Assembly: GCF_004151485.1 (NCBI RefSeq)
Contig: NZ_SBFF01000007.1
Location: forward strand, 235,551 to 299,550
Source: Sphingosinicella sp. CPCC 101087
GTDB taxonomy: Bacteria; Pseudomonadota; Alphaproteobacteria; Sphingomonadales; Sphingomonadaceae
Length of the DNA: 64,000 nt
Direction: 5' to 3'
The notes below the pieces were generated by a model. That model was not told the DNA's origin, did not search any database, and saw only the letters and a list, made by a program, of their open reading frames with translations. The position numbers and the translations under genes were made by a program. Numbering within the stretch: position 1 is the stretch's first letter; each line of letters opens with the position of its first letter. Shown here one piece after another: positions 48,408 to 57,453 of this stretch.

Positions 48408-50210
48408 CTAGCCGGGCTCGATAGCGTCGCGCAGGCGGCGGCCGCGAAGGCGCGGCGCATCCTGGAGCTGGCCCATCTCCATGATCTGCTGGCGCAGCTC
48501 GGCGCGCTTCTCGTGGATCGAAGCGATGACGGGTCCCATCGCCATGCCGAGGTCGACCAGCACCGCTTCCGAGAGCTGCAATGACGATTCGACCGTCTCC
48601 GGCACCGCATCCGTGGCGCCGGCCCGGTAGAGCTCGGCGGCGTGATGCGTGTCGCGAGCGCGGGCGACGATGGTGAGGTCGGGAAGCCATGCGCGGACCT
48701 TCCTCACCAGCCGAACGACCTGCACCGGATCGTCCATCGTCAGGATGAGGGCGCTGGCATGGCCCAGGTTCAGCCGGTCGAGGAATTCGGGCCGCGAAGC
48801 GTCGCCGAATACCAATGGAAAGCCTTCGCGGCGAGCGCCGGTGACCACGTCGATGTTCGAATCGACCGCGACATACGGACGATCGTGGTAAGAGAGCATT
48901 TCGGCGACCAGGCGCCCGACCCGGCCGAAGCCGACGATCACGGCCCGCGGTTCGTCGCGGCTGGGAACGAGTTCGGCAATCGCATCGACCTCGCGGCCCT
49001 CGATGCGACGAGCGACCCAGCGGCCGAGCTTGGCAAGCACAGGCGTGAGCGTGAGCCCCATCGCGGTCACGATCTGCCAGAAGGCGGCGGTCGTCGGCGC
49101 GATCAGCGCAGCAGCGGAAGCGGCGGCGAGAACGATCAGGGTCGTCTCTGAGGGCGAGGCCATCAGCAGCCCCGCTTCGGCGGCGACCGCCCGGCGCGCG
49201 CCGCCGACCCGCAGCAGCAAGGCGGTCACCAGCGCCTTCACCAGCATCACCGCGACCAAAGCGAGCACCAGCTCTCCCCAGTTCGCCAGGATGGCGCGCA
49301 GGTCGAGGCTCATTCCCACCGTGATGAGGAAAACACCGAGACCGAGGCCGCGCAGCGGCGCCGTCATCGATTCGACCTCGCCATGATATTCGGTCTCGGC
49401 GATCAGGATGCCGGCGATCAGCGCGCCGACGATCGGCGACAGGCCCGCTGCGGCAGTGGCGAGGCTGGAGGCGATCACCACAAGCAGGCTGATCGACAGG
49501 AACAGCTCGGGATTCTTGGTCCGCGCCGCCTGCGCGAACAGCCGGGGAAGCAGCAACCGCCCGAGCACGAGCATGGCGACGACGACGGCAGCGCCGACCA
49601 GGACGGTGGTGAGAAGCCCGGAAAAGCCCTCGGCCTGTGCGAAGGGGGCGAGAGCACCCAGCGCGAAGATGATCGGCACGATCGCCAGATCCTCGAACAG
49701 CAGCATCGCGAAGGCCGAGCGCCCGACCGGGCTCGTCGTCCCGACCATCGGCAGGACCACCGCCGTCGACGAGAGCGCCAGGGCAAGACCGAGCGCGAAG
49801 GCGCCGGTCCAGGGTTGGCCGTAGACGTGAAGGCCGACCCCGATGATCGCCGCGGCGAGGAGCAGCTCGGCGGCGCCGACGCCGAACACGAGCCGCCGCA
49901 TGCCCCACAGGCGACGGAACGACAGCTCGAGACCGATCGAGAAGAGCAGGAGGATGATTCCGAGCTCGGCGAAGGGAGCGATCGCCTCGGGATTGGAGAT
50001 GGTGATGTAGTTGAGCCAAGGCATGTCCAGCGCGATGGCGCCGAGGCCGGCCGGCCCCACGAGAATGCCGACCAGAATGAAGCCGATCACCGGGCTGATC
50101 CGGAACCGGGCGAAAGTGGGAATGACGATTCCCGCGGCGCCGAGGATCACCAGTGCATCACTGAATCCGGAGGTACTGAACTCGGTCGCCATCCTCCCTT
50201 TATGGCGCAT
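48408..50210 (-). CDS. CPA2 cation/proton antiporter with TrkA-N domain (KefB/C-like)
   Basis: 600 residues: 12-13 transmembrane segments of the CPA2 type (FAELGIILLLFSIGLELS, LALALSSTAVVLPMVG, FEDLAIVPIIF), then a Rossmann-fold RCK/TrkA-N domain (VIVGFGRVGRLVAEML, about 415-530) and a short charged tail. Relatives export potassium or sodium in exchange for protons, gated by glutathione adducts or NAD(H). The start may be ATG 50210 or the ATG 18 bases later. It is last in a three-gene minus-strand set with another CPA2 antiporter and a tiny membrane peptide. Confidence 0.92.
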   Translation of the reverse strand: MRHKGRMATEFSTSGFSDALVILGAAGIVIPTFARFRISPVIGFILVGILVGPAGLGAIALDMPWLNYITISNPEAIAPFAELGIILLLFSIGLELSFRRLWGMRRLVFGVGAAELLLAAAIIGVGLHVYGQPWTGAFALGLALALSSTAVVLPMVGTTSPVGRSAFAMLLFEDLAIVPIIFALGALAPFAQAEGFSGLLTTVLVGAAVVVAMLVLGRLLLPRLFAQAARTKNPELFLSISLLVVIASSLATAAAGLSPIVGALIAGILIAETEYHGEVESMTAPLRGLGLGVFLITVGMSLDLRAILANWGELVLALVAVMLVKALVTALLLRVGGARRAVAAEAGLLMASPSETTLIVLAAASAAALIAPTTAAFWQIVTAMGLTLTPVLAKLGRWVARRIEGREVDAIAELVPSRDEPRAVIVGFGRVGRLVAEMLSYHDRPYVAVDSNIDVVTGARREGFPLVFGDASRPEFLDRLNLGHASALILTMDDPVQVVRLVRKVRAWLPDLTIVARARDTHHAAELYRAGATDAVPETVESSLQLSEAVLVDLGMAMGPVIASIHEKRAELRQQIMEMGQLQDAPRLRGRRLRDAIEPG

Positions 50211-50249
50211 TCGCCTTGAATCAACAGTGCCCTCCCGCCGCGGCCCGCC

Positions 50250-50354
50250 TCAGGCGTAAGCGAGAAGGAGCGCGATCAGCGCGCCAACGCCGGCACTGGC
50301 GCCCACGATCGCGGGGAGGAACCACCTGGGAGGCTGCCCCGGCCGCCGGCTCAT
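50250..50354 (-). CDS. 34-residue single-pass membrane peptide
   Basis: Very short frame: basic, proline-containing N-terminus (MSRRPGQPPRW), then one hydrophobic helix (residues 12-34, AIVGASAGVGALIALLLAYA). The ATG overlaps the stop of the upstream antiporter gene (ATGA) and has GGGAGGAG 7 bases upstream, an excellent ribosome site. It lies 39 bases before the second antiporter gene. These features support real translation; its role as an antiporter partner is inference. No homolog is known to me. Confidence 0.62.
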   Translation of the reverse strand: MSRRPGQPPRWFLPAIVGASAGVGALIALLLAYA

Positions 50355-52051
50355 GTCTGCTCTCCTCCCGGTGCGGTTCGCTCGGGATCGGCGCGCGGCG
50401 CGGCCGCGGCCAAGGTCAGCATCCGCGCGGCGGTCTCCCGTTCGCCCATCACCACCTCCTGCACACCAAGTCTTTCAAGATGCGCCACTTCCTCGTCGGA
50501 ATGGGCCCGGGCGATGATCCTTATGTCCGGGTTCAGTTCCCTGGCCCGCTGGGCGATCACGCCGCCCTCGAATCCCTCGGGAATGGCAATGAGCAAGCGG
50601 ACCGCCTGCCGAATTCCGGCTTCCTCAAGCACGCGCTGATCGGTCGCATTGCCCGCAACGACGCGCAACCCGGCTTCCTCGGCGCGGGCGGCCAGATCTC
50701 CCTCGGTTTCGATGAGGACGGGCACGCGCCCTCGTGCCACGAGCCCGTCGGCGATGATGCGGCCGACCCGGCCATAGCCGACCAGGATGGTGCCGTCGGC
50801 AGCCGGGGCGGCGCCGGCCGGTTCGGTCGGCGGCGCTTCGGCCGAGCCTTCGGCCACGATCCGGTCGTAGGCTCGCGCCGCGAGCGAGAGGATGAAGGGG
50901 TTGGCGAAGATGGAGAGGATCGCTCCGGCCAGGATGAGGTCCCGCCCCTCCGCCGGAAGCAAGCCGAGGCCCGTCCCGAGCCCGGCAAGAATGAAGGAAA
51001 ACTCGCCGATCTGGGCCAGGCTCGCAGAGACGACGAGGGCGGTCCGGATCTGATGTCCGAAGGCACGAACGATCAGGAAGGCAGCGATGGACTTGCCAAG
51101 GATGATGATCGCGACCGTGGCGAGCAGCGGTAACGGCTGCTCGGTCACGACCTCGGGATCGAACAGCATGCCCACCGAGACAAAGAAGAGCACGGCGAAC
51201 GCGTCGCGGAGCGGCAGCGTCTCCTCGGCCGCGCGGCGGCTCAACTGGGTCTCGCCGAGGATCATGCCGGCGAAGAAGGCGCCGAGCGCGAACGACACAT
51301 CGAAGACATAAGCCGCGCCGAACGCGACGCCGAGCGCGATCGCCAGCACCGCAAGCCGGAACAGCTCGCGCGAGCCGGTATGGACGACCCAGTGGAGGAC
51401 ATAGGGTATGACGCGGCGCCCGACGACGAGCATCAAAGCGATGAATCCCGCCACCTTCAGGAAGGTCATGGCGATCGGGCCGGCCATGGCGGCACCGAGC
51501 GACGGTCCGTCCTCCACCGTGGAACCGGCGACGGCCGCGATCGGGGGCAGCAGAACAAGGGCGAGGACCATCACCAGGTCCTCGACAATCAGCCAGCCGA
51601 CCGCGATGCGGCCGCGCTCCGTCTCGACGAGGTTGCGCACCTGTAGGGCGCGCAGAAGAACCACGGTGCTGGCGACCGACAGGGCCAGCCCGAAGACGAT
51701 TCCAGCGATCAGTCCCCAGCCAAGCGCCAGCGCCAGACCCATTCCCATCAGCGTGGCGGCCGTGATCTGAACGATCGCCCCGGGCACGGCGATCTTCCTG
51801 ACCGCGAGAAGGTCGCGCAGCGAAAAATGAAGGCCGACGCCGAACATGAGCAGGATCACGCCGATCTCGGCAAGCTCCTGCGCCAGAGCGGCGTCGGCGA
51901 CGAAGCCCGGTGTGAACGGCCCCACGAGGACCCCTGCCAGAAGGTAGCCGGCAATGGGCGAAACGCGGAGCCTGTGGGCGAGCGAGCCCATCAGGAATGC
52001 GATGACCAGACCGGCGACGATCGTGCCGATCAGGGGAGTGTGGTGGGGCAT
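50351..52051 (-). CDS. CPA2 cation/proton antiporter with TrkA-N domain (YbaL-like)
   Basis: 566 residues: an N-terminal CPA2 transporter (AHRLRVSPIAGYLLAGVLVGP, EIGVILLMFGVGLHFSLRDL, VEDLVMVLALVLLPP) and a C-terminal TrkA-N domain (ILVGYGRVGRIIADGL). The arrangement and the loop sequences resemble E. coli YbaL. ATG 52051 has AAGGAGG 5 bases upstream; a farther upstream frame extension is not protein-like. Its stop overlaps the start of the 34-residue peptide gene (ATGA). Confidence 0.93.
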   Translation of the reverse strand: MPHHTPLIGTIVAGLVIAFLMGSLAHRLRVSPIAGYLLAGVLVGPFTPGFVADAALAQELAEIGVILLMFGVGLHFSLRDLLAVRKIAVPGAIVQITAATLMGMGLALALGWGLIAGIVFGLALSVASTVVLLRALQVRNLVETERGRIAVGWLIVEDLVMVLALVLLPPIAAVAGSTVEDGPSLGAAMAGPIAMTFLKVAGFIALMLVVGRRVIPYVLHWVVHTGSRELFRLAVLAIALGVAFGAAYVFDVSFALGAFFAGMILGETQLSRRAAEETLPLRDAFAVLFFVSVGMLFDPEVVTEQPLPLLATVAIIILGKSIAAFLIVRAFGHQIRTALVVSASLAQIGEFSFILAGLGTGLGLLPAEGRDLILAGAILSIFANPFILSLAARAYDRIVAEGSAEAPPTEPAGAAPAADGTILVGYGRVGRIIADGLVARGRVPVLIETEGDLAARAEEAGLRVVAGNATDQRVLEEAGIRQAVRLLIAIPEGFEGGVIAQRARELNPDIRIIARAHSDEEVAHLERLGVQEVVMGERETAARMLTLAAAAPRADPERTAPGGEQT

Positions 52052-52222
52052 CCAGCCTCCTTCGTGCCCGCGCGGCTCGTGGCGGGCCGGTATATCGCTG
52101 ATCGGACGCCGGACGCTGGAGGCGGGACCGCGATCGGCACCGCAATCGCCGCGCACCCGGCGCGAGCTCAATGTTTCTCTCCCGTGCCGGATCGTGGTCG
52201 CGTTCCGGCACGGGTCGGACGA

Positions 52223-52606
52223 TCAGCCGACCGGAGGCGCGCGCGCCTGAAAGATGGCGCCAGCCCGCCGCTCATGCGCACTCGCGACGGCGGGCGCGCG
52301 GCGCAGCCCCGACGATCCGGCAAATCTCGGAATTTCGGCGGGCGCGGACCATGTGGCGAGATGGGCGCGCGCCTCGGCGGAAGCGAACGTCCCATCCGAC
52401 TTTCCGGGCTGGAGCAGCCTCCGGGACTTGCCCGGCACGCTATTCCGCTTCGGAGTCAATGCGACGTCGCTGGTCGATATGCTGAAGGCGGAGCCGGATT
52501 GCCTGGCGATTGGAGAGCCGATGGGGATCACGGCATGAGCCAGCACGGTGGCGAGCGCCAGCCAGAGGCAGGCAAGAGTGATACAACGGCTAAGGCAGAA
52601 CGGCAT
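52223..52606 (-). CDS. Hypothetical small exported protein
   Basis: 127 codons on the minus strand. ATG 52606 gives a good signal peptide (RCITLACLWLALATVLAHA) with likely cleavage before VIPIGSP. A G-S-A-F-S motif and a Ser/Thr/Val stretch (STSDVAL) follow, then a basic, low-complexity tail rich in Arg and Ala. I recognise no domain. An AGGAAA precedes the ATG. Coding character of the second half is doubtful, so the true end could be different or the frame could be decayed. Confidence 0.5.
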   Translation of the reverse strand: MPFCLSRCITLACLWLALATVLAHAVIPIGSPIARQSGSAFSISTSDVALTPKRNSVPGKSRRLLQPGKSDGTFASAEARAHLATWSAPAEIPRFAGSSGLRRAPAVASAHERRAGAIFQARAPPVG

Positions 52607-52666
52607 TTTCCTGCCTATGACGGCGCGGCGTTCCGTACGCAATCCGAGCGACTGCCGCCGCGGCGC

Positions 52667-53137
52667 TCAGAACATCGGATGAGGGTTGGCCGACTGCTCG
52701 GGAACCGGCTGGATCACGTCCCAGTGCTCGACGATCTTGCCATTGTCGAGCCGGACGATGTCAACGATGGCGACACCCCGATCCTGCGGGTTCTGGCGGG
52801 CGCGCACGTGGACCGCGGCGAGGTCGCCGTCGACAATGATCCTGTGCACCTCGCGAACCGCCTCGGGCTGGCTGGCGAAATAAGGCTCAAGAGCGGCGAT
52901 TGCCGCGGCGCGGCCGTCCGCGGCGAGCGGATTGTGCTGGATATAATCCTCGTGGACGTAGGTTTCGAACGCCTCGCGAACGCGACCCTGGCGATAGAGC
53001 AGGTCGACGAAGCGCTCGACGATCTCGCGATTGGCGAACGTCTGCTCGGCCCCCCGCTGCTCTCCTGAGCCCGCAGCCGCGACCGGCGCCGCACAGGCGA
53101 ACAGCAGGCCGGCCGCGAACGCTATCCTCAGCCTCAT
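52667..53137 (-). CDS. SnoaL/NTF2-like lipoprotein
   Basis: 156 residues. The N-terminus (RLRIAFAAGLLFAC) ends in a lipobox-like LFAC. The mature part is an NTF2-like cone: FVDLLYRQGRVREAFETYVHEDYIQHNPLA at the start, then VHRIIVDGDLAAVHVRA, then VDIVRLDNGKIVEHWDVIQPVPE at the end. SnoaL-like proteins include cyclases, isomerases and many uncharacterised members, and the substrate is not predictable. ATG 53137 is chosen because it starts the signal; a longer frame upstream is basic and unlike protein. Confidence 0.8.
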   Translation of the reverse strand: MRLRIAFAAGLLFACAAPVAAAGSGEQRGAEQTFANREIVERFVDLLYRQGRVREAFETYVHEDYIQHNPLAADGRAAAIAALEPYFASQPEAVREVHRIIVDGDLAAVHVRARQNPQDRGVAIVDIVRLDNGKIVEHWDVIQPVPEQSANPHPMF

Positions 53138-53264
53138 CGCCCGTCTCCCTTCCCTCGGCTCGGGCAGAGTGAAGAGAGAGACGGGCGAGGGCAAGAGGCG
53201 ATTACCCCTCGTTTAGGTCAATCACGCGAAACGGGCGCCAGCAGCCTTCAGGGAGCAAGGAGCG

Positions 53265-54485
53265 TCAGCTCCAGCTTCCCATCGCCTTTTCGAGGTTGAG
53301 GCGAATGGCCTCGAAAAACTGCTCGGTGGTCATCCAGCTCTGCTCGGGGCCGATCAGGATCGCGAGGTCCTTCGTCATCTGACCCTGCTCGACCGTTTCG
53401 ACGCAGACCCGTTCGAGCGTTTCGGCGAAGCGCACGACGTCCGGAGTCTCGTCGAACTTGCCGCGATACTTCAGACCGCCGGTCCAGGCGAAGATCGAGG
53501 CGATCGGGTTGGTCGACGTAGCCTTGCCCTGCTGGTGCATGCGATAATGGCGGGTGACGGTGCCGTGCGCGGCCTCGGCCTCGACGGTCTTGCCGTCGGG
53601 AGTCATGAGCACGGAGGTCATCAGCCCGAGCGAGCCGAAGCCCTGCGCGACCTGATCCGACTGGACGTCGCCGTCATAATTCTTGCAGGCCCAGACGAAC
53701 TTGCCGCTCCACTTGAGCGCGCTCGCCACCATGTCGTCGATCAGGCGATGCTGATATTCGATCCCGGCTGCCTTGAAGCGCTCCTTGAACTCGGCCTCGT
53801 AAATCTCCTCGAACAGATCCTTGAAGCGGCCGTCATAGGCCTTGAGGATGGTGTTCTTGGTCGACAGATAGACCGGCCAGCCGCGGTTCAGGCCGTAGTT
53901 GAAGCAGGCATGAGCGAAATCCCGGATCGACTCGTCGAGATTGTACATGCCCATCGCGACGCCGGAGCCGGGGAAATCGAACACCTCATGCTCGATCGTC
54001 TCGCCATCCTCGCCGACCCACTTCATCGTCAGCTTGCCCGGGCCGGGGACGAGGAAGTCGGTCGCCTTGTACTGGTCGCCGAAGGCGTGGCGGCCGACGA
54101 CGATCGGATCGGTCCAGCCCGGGATCAGGCGCGGCACATTGTCGATGACGATCGGCTCGCGGAAGACGACGCCGCCCAGGATGTTGCGGATCGTGCCGTT
54201 GGGCGAGCGCCACATCTTCTTCAGGCCGAATTCCTCGACCCGCGCCTCGTCCGGCGTGATGGTGGCGCATTTGACCCCGACGCCGTGCTGCTTGATCGCC
54301 TCGGCCGCCTCGACCGTGATTCGGTCATCCGTCTCGTCGCGCTTCTCGATACTGAGGTCGTAATAGAGCAAGTCGACATCGAGATAGGGCTGGATCAGCC
54401 GCTCGCGGATCCACTGCCAGATGATGCGAGTCATCTCATCGCCGTCGAGTTCGACGACCGGGTTCCTGACCTTGATTTTCGCCAT
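53265..54485 (-). CDS. icd: NADP-dependent isocitrate dehydrogenase
   Basis: TCA-cycle enzyme making 2-oxoglutarate, CO2 and NADPH. The 406 residues match the dimeric type found in alphaproteobacteria and mitochondria, not the E. coli type. Visible motifs: [16 protein letters not shown] at the start, [12 protein letters not shown] for isocitrate binding, and [14 protein letters not shown] for NADP binding. AAAAGG lies 4 bases before ATG 54485. It is divergent from psd with about 177 bp between. Confidence 0.97.
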   Translation of the reverse strand: MAKIKVRNPVVELDGDEMTRIIWQWIRERLIQPYLDVDLLYYDLSIEKRDETDDRITVEAAEAIKQHGVGVKCATITPDEARVEEFGLKKMWRSPNGTIRNILGGVVFREPIVIDNVPRLIPGWTDPIVVGRHAFGDQYKATDFLVPGPGKLTMKWVGEDGETIEHEVFDFPGSGVAMGMYNLDESIRDFAHACFNYGLNRGWPVYLSTKNTILKAYDGRFKDLFEEIYEAEFKERFKAAGIEYQHRLIDDMVASALKWSGKFVWACKNYDGDVQSDQVAQGFGSLGLMTSVLMTPDGKTVEAEAAHGTVTRHYRMHQQGKATSTNPIASIFAWTGGLKYRGKFDETPDVVRFAETLERVCVETVEQGQMTKDLAILIGPEQSWMTTEQFFEAIRLNLEKAMGSWS

Positions 54486-54662
54486 GTGGCCTTTTGCGCC
54501 TTCTTCCCCGTGTTGCGTGTGGGGGCCCTGTAGGCGGTGGCGGCGGCAGGATCAACCGAGCCGCCGACGACCGTTCCGCGGCCTGCGGGCGCTAACCGGG
54601 AAGGAGCCGGAACGGCGGGGTTCCAGTTGTTTCCCCCCGCCGCACCGCCTAAAGGTCGCGCG

Positions 54663-55400
54663 ATGAGCTCGCTGGAAAAATCCGACCTGGTCACCACGAA
54701 CGTCCGGTATCGGATGCCGAGCGTCCATCCGGACGGACGCAAGTTCGTCGTCGTCGCAGCGGCGATCGCCGCCTTGTTCTGGTGGATAATCGACTGGGAC
54801 GTGGTCGGCTGGCTCGCGGCCGGACTGACATTGTGGACGGCCGCTTTCTTCCGCGATCCGATCCGGACGACCCCGACCGGCGAGGGGCTGATCGTTGCGC
54901 CCGCCGACGGCCTGGTAACGATGATCGCGACCGTGCCGCCGCCGCGCGAGCTGGTGGGGGAGGGCGGCCTGGCCGACGAGCCGGTGATCCGCGTCTCCAT
55001 CTTCATGAGCGTGTTCGACGTCCACATCAATCGGGCGCCGATCGCCGGAACGATCACCCGCGTCGTCTATATTGCCGGCAAGTTCCTCAACGCCGATCTC
55101 GACAAGGCTAGCGAACATAATGAGCGCCAACACATATTGGTGGAAGGCGATGACGGGACGAGGGTAGCCTTCACCCAGATTGCCGGCCTGGTCGCGCGCC
55201 GAATCGTCCCCTGGATCAAGGTCGGGGACCGGGTGGTTTCGGGCCAGCGGGTCGGCTTGATCCGCTTCGGCAGCCGGGTCGACGTCTATCTGCCGGCCGG
55301 CACCTCTTCGCAGGTGCTCCTTGGGCAGCGCACCGTCGCGGGCGAGACCATCGTGGCGCGAGCCGGGGTGTCGGAACTCATCGAGGGCGTCGCCCAGTGA
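54663..55400 (+). CDS. psd: Phosphatidylserine decarboxylase (short form)
   Basis: Makes phosphatidylethanolamine from phosphatidylserine. The 245-residue protein is of the short proenzyme type. Two hydrophobic segments near the N-terminus (about 28-62) anchor it in the inner membrane. The self-cleavage site, where serine becomes the pyruvoyl group, is G203-S204 in RFGSRVDV. The [13 protein letters not shown] motif is typical. Its stop overlaps the pssA start (GTGA). Confidence 0.95.
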   Translation: MSSLEKSDLVTTNVRYRMPSVHPDGRKFVVVAAAIAALFWWIIDWDVVGWLAAGLTLWTAAFFRDPIRTTPTGEGLIVAPADGLVTMIATVPPPRELVGEGGLADEPVIRVSIFMSVFDVHINRAPIAGTITRVVYIAGKFLNADLDKASEHNERQHILVEGDDGTRVAFTQIAGLVARRIVPWIKVGDRVVSGQRVGLIRFGSRVDVYLPAGTSSQVLLGQRTVAGETIVARAGVSELIEGVAQ

Positions 55401-56254
55401 CGCCACCCGGCGCCGGGGGCGACAATCGCGGTATACCCCTTCGGGCGGTGGTGCCCAATGCGGTCACCGCGCTGGCACTGTGCGTCGGCCTTACCGGCGT
55501 GCGCTTCGCAATCGCCGGGGAATGGGCGAGCGCCATCTTCGCGATCATCGCCGCCGGCGTGCTCGATGGCATGGACGGTCGCATCGCACGGGCGCTCAAG
55601 GGCCAGAGCCGGTTCGGGGCGGAGCTCGATTCCCTTTCCGACGTGATCGCCTTCGGCGTCGCGCCGGCCATCATCCTGCATTTATGGTCGCTCCAGTACC
55701 TGCCGCGCTTCGGCTGGCTGTTCGCGCTCGCTTACGCAGTCTGCATGGCAATGCGCCTTGCCCGGTTCAATGCGCGCATCGACGTCGCGGACCAGCCTCA
55801 CAAGTCGGCCGGCTTCCTGACCGGCGTGCCGGCACCGGCCGGTGCCGGCCTGCTGCTCCTGCCTATCTACCTGTGGCTTGCGAGCGGCCGCGAATGGACC
55901 TGGCTGCAGGACTATCGCCTGATCGGCCCCTGGGCGGCCCTGGTCGCCTTCCTCGTGATATCGAGCGTCGCGACCTTCTCCTGGACGTCGCTGCGGCTGC
56001 GGCGGAGCATCCGGCTGGAGGCAATCGTCGTCATCGCGATGTTCGGCGCCGCACTCGTCTCGGCGCCATGGGAGACGCTGAGCGCCGCGGCCATTCTCTA
56101 CCTCGTGCTGATCCCGTTCAGCATGTCGAGCTATGCGAAGGTCAGGCGGCTGCGCGCCGCCGCGTCGACACCGCCGCGTCCGCCCGAGGCGGCTGCACCC
56201 GACCCGAAGGCACCCCCCGCAGGGCGGCGGCGATCTGGGCCCAATTCGCCCTGA
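55397..56254 (+). CDS. pssA: CDP-diacylglycerol-serine O-phosphatidyltransferase
   Basis: Makes phosphatidylserine, the substrate of the adjacent Psd. The 285-residue membrane protein shows the full CDP-alcohol phosphotransferase motif D60-G-x2-A-R-x8-G74-x3-D78-x3-D82, followed by hydrophobic segments. The Pro/Arg-rich C-terminal tail (about 255-285) overlaps the small minus-strand frame at 56142-56327. The start is GTG 55397, which shares four bases with the psd stop. Confidence 0.95.
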   Translation: MTPPGAGGDNRGIPLRAVVPNAVTALALCVGLTGVRFAIAGEWASAIFAIIAAGVLDGMDGRIARALKGQSRFGAELDSLSDVIAFGVAPAIILHLWSLQYLPRFGWLFALAYAVCMAMRLARFNARIDVADQPHKSAGFLTGVPAPAGAGLLLLPIYLWLASGREWTWLQDYRLIGPWAALVAFLVISSVATFSWTSLRLRRSIRLEAIVVIAMFGAALVSAPWETLSAAAILYLVLIPFSMSSYAKVRRLRAAASTPPRPPEAAAPDPKAPPAGRRRSGPNSP

Positions 56255-56327
56255 CGGTCATTTCCAGAATCAGGCCGAGCGAGGCGAGCAGCCCGGTGAA
56301 GAACAGGATCGAGGCGGAATGAGCCAA
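56142..56327 (-). CDS. Candidate SOS-controlled small membrane protein
   Basis: 61-residue frame starting with TTG at 56327 and preceded by AAGGGG about 7 bases upstream. One transmembrane helix is visible ([20 protein letters not shown], about residues 6-25), followed by [13 protein letters not shown] and a basic, Pro-rich tail. Of the first 24 codons after the start, which lie outside pssA, about 20 end in G or C, as expected for coding DNA here. The rest overlaps the 3' end of pssA in antisense. A promoter containing a perfect LexA box lies about 75-100 bases upstream on the same strand. Small SOS-induced membrane proteins in alphaproteobacteria include SidA of Caulobacter. I see no sequence match to it, so function is inference. 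Confidence 0.55.
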   Translation of the reverse strand: MAHSASILFFTGLLASLGLILEMTVRANWAQIAAALRGVPSGRVQPPRADAAVSTRRRAAA

Positions 56328-56401
56328 AGTCTATCCCCTTGAAAAATCGTCCGGTTCAACGCCGACCGAGTGGAGAGGCTCCGCCACCGCGTTGAAGAGC
56401 C

Positions 56402-56430
56402 AACATGTTCGTGTTTTGTTCTGTTGTCAA
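56402..56430 (-). promoter_or_regulatory. Minus-strand promoter with LexA operator in the spacer
   Basis: Reading the minus strand: -35 TTGACA (56430-56425), exactly 17 bases of spacer, then CATGTT (56407-56402) as a weak -10. The spacer contains the LexA repeat. Transcription would start near 56395 and give a leader of about 70 bases before the TTG start of the small membrane protein. Confidence 0.55.
56407..56421. promoter_or_regulatory. LexA-type (SOS) operator GTTC-N7-GTTC
   Basis: Perfect match to the alphaproteobacterial SOS box and the same form as the one at recA. It lies 80 bases from the minus-strand small gene and 158 bases from rpsB. By chance one or two such 8-base matches are expected in 64 kb, so the promoter around it is the stronger argument. 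Confidence 0.6.
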
Positions 56431-56578
56431 GCCTGGCTCAAGCGGCTTGATTTCAACGCCTGCTGCTCCTAAGTGCGCGGCCATTCCACATGCGGATGCC
56501 ATCATACCGGTGGCTGCGGTTTCCCAGGGAGACCCGGCTTATCGGCGCCGCAGAGGTAGAACCGGAAGGAGAAAGACC

Positions 56579-57337
56579 ATGGCGTCCACCGACGTCACCA
56601 TGCAGCAATTGCTCGAGGCCGGAGCGCATTTCGGCCACCAGACCCACCGCTGGAATCCCAAGATGAAGCCGTACATCTTCGGCGAGCGGAACGGGGTCCA
56701 CATCATCGACCTGTCGCAGACAGTGCCGCTCTTCGCGCGCGCGCTGGACTTCGTCCGCAATTCGGCCGCGGCCGGCGGGAAAGTGCTGTTCGTCGGCACC
56801 AAGCGCCAGGCGCAGGAGCCGATCGCCGAGTCGGCGCGCCGCTGCGGCCAGCATTTCGTCAATCATCGCTGGCTCGGCGGCATGCTCACGAATTGGAAGA
56901 CCATCTCCAACTCGATCAAGCGCTTCAAGGCGCTCGAGGAGCAGCTTGCCGGCGACACGGCGGGACTGACCAAGAAGGAAGTCCTCCAGCTTACGCGCGA
57001 GCGCGACAAGCTGGAAATGTCGCTCGGCGGGATCCGTGACATGGGCGGTCTTCCCGACGTCATGTTCATCATCGACGCCAACAAGGAAGAGCTGGCGATC
57101 AAGGAAGCCAATGTGCTCGGCATTCCGGTCGTCGCCGTCCTCGATACGAACGTCAGCCCGCAGGGCATCGCGTTCCCGGTTCCCGGCAATGACGATGCCA
57201 GCCGTGCCATCCGCCTCTATTGCGACGCGGTCGCCGATGCGGTCCTCGCCGGCAAGCAAGGCGGCGCCGCCGCCCGCGGTGCGGACCTCGGGGCGATGGA
57301 CGAGCCGCCGGCGGAAGCCGCGCTCGCCGAAGCCTGA
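56579..57337 (+). CDS. rpsB: 30S ribosomal protein S2
   Basis: Small-subunit protein, 252 residues. Visible are [26 protein letters not shown] (first half is diagnostic), [24 protein letters not shown], and the [15 protein letters not shown] segment, plus an acidic Ala-rich tail. AAGGAG lies 8 bases before ATG 56579. It leads the rpsB-tsf-pyrH-frr gene set. About 250 bp without a plus-strand gene precede it and should hold its promoter. Confidence 0.98.
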   Translation: MASTDVTMQQLLEAGAHFGHQTHRWNPKMKPYIFGERNGVHIIDLSQTVPLFARALDFVRNSAAAGGKVLFVGTKRQAQEPIAESARRCGQHFVNHRWLGGMLTNWKTISNSIKRFKALEEQLAGDTAGLTKKEVLQLTRERDKLEMSLGGIRDMGGLPDVMFIIDANKEELAIKEANVLGIPVVAVLDTNVSPQGIAFPVPGNDDASRAIRLYCDAVADAVLAGKQGGAAARGADLGAMDEPPAEAALAEA

Positions 57338-57344
57338 TGATTCT

Positions 57345-57433
57345 CCCCTCCCGCCAGTGGAGGGGATCGAAAGACGGGCCGGGCCTCCGGGCCCGATCCG
57401 TTCACTTCCAGCCCCTCCCGCGAGCGGGAGGGG
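57345..57433. repeat. Three successive hairpins between rpsB and tsf
   Basis: 57345-57351 pairs with 57359-57365 (CCCCTCC/GGAGGGG). 57375-57380 pairs with 57390-57395 (CGGGCC/GGCCCG). 57412-57421 pairs with 57424-57433 (CCCCTCCCGC/GCGGGAGGGG, only 2 loop bases). The outer two resemble each other and look like a family of intergenic palindromes. They could attenuate or stabilise the rpsB-tsf mRNA. The tsf ribosome site lies just after. Confidence 0.7.
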
Positions 57434-57453
57434 AGCCAAAGAGGATATGAGAC

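Noticed and set aside
56405..56578. Upstream in-frame ATG for rpsB, overlapping the LexA box
   Set aside because: S2 proteins begin at the MQQLLEAG region and a strong ribosome site precedes ATG 56579. The 58 extra residues are not protein-like.
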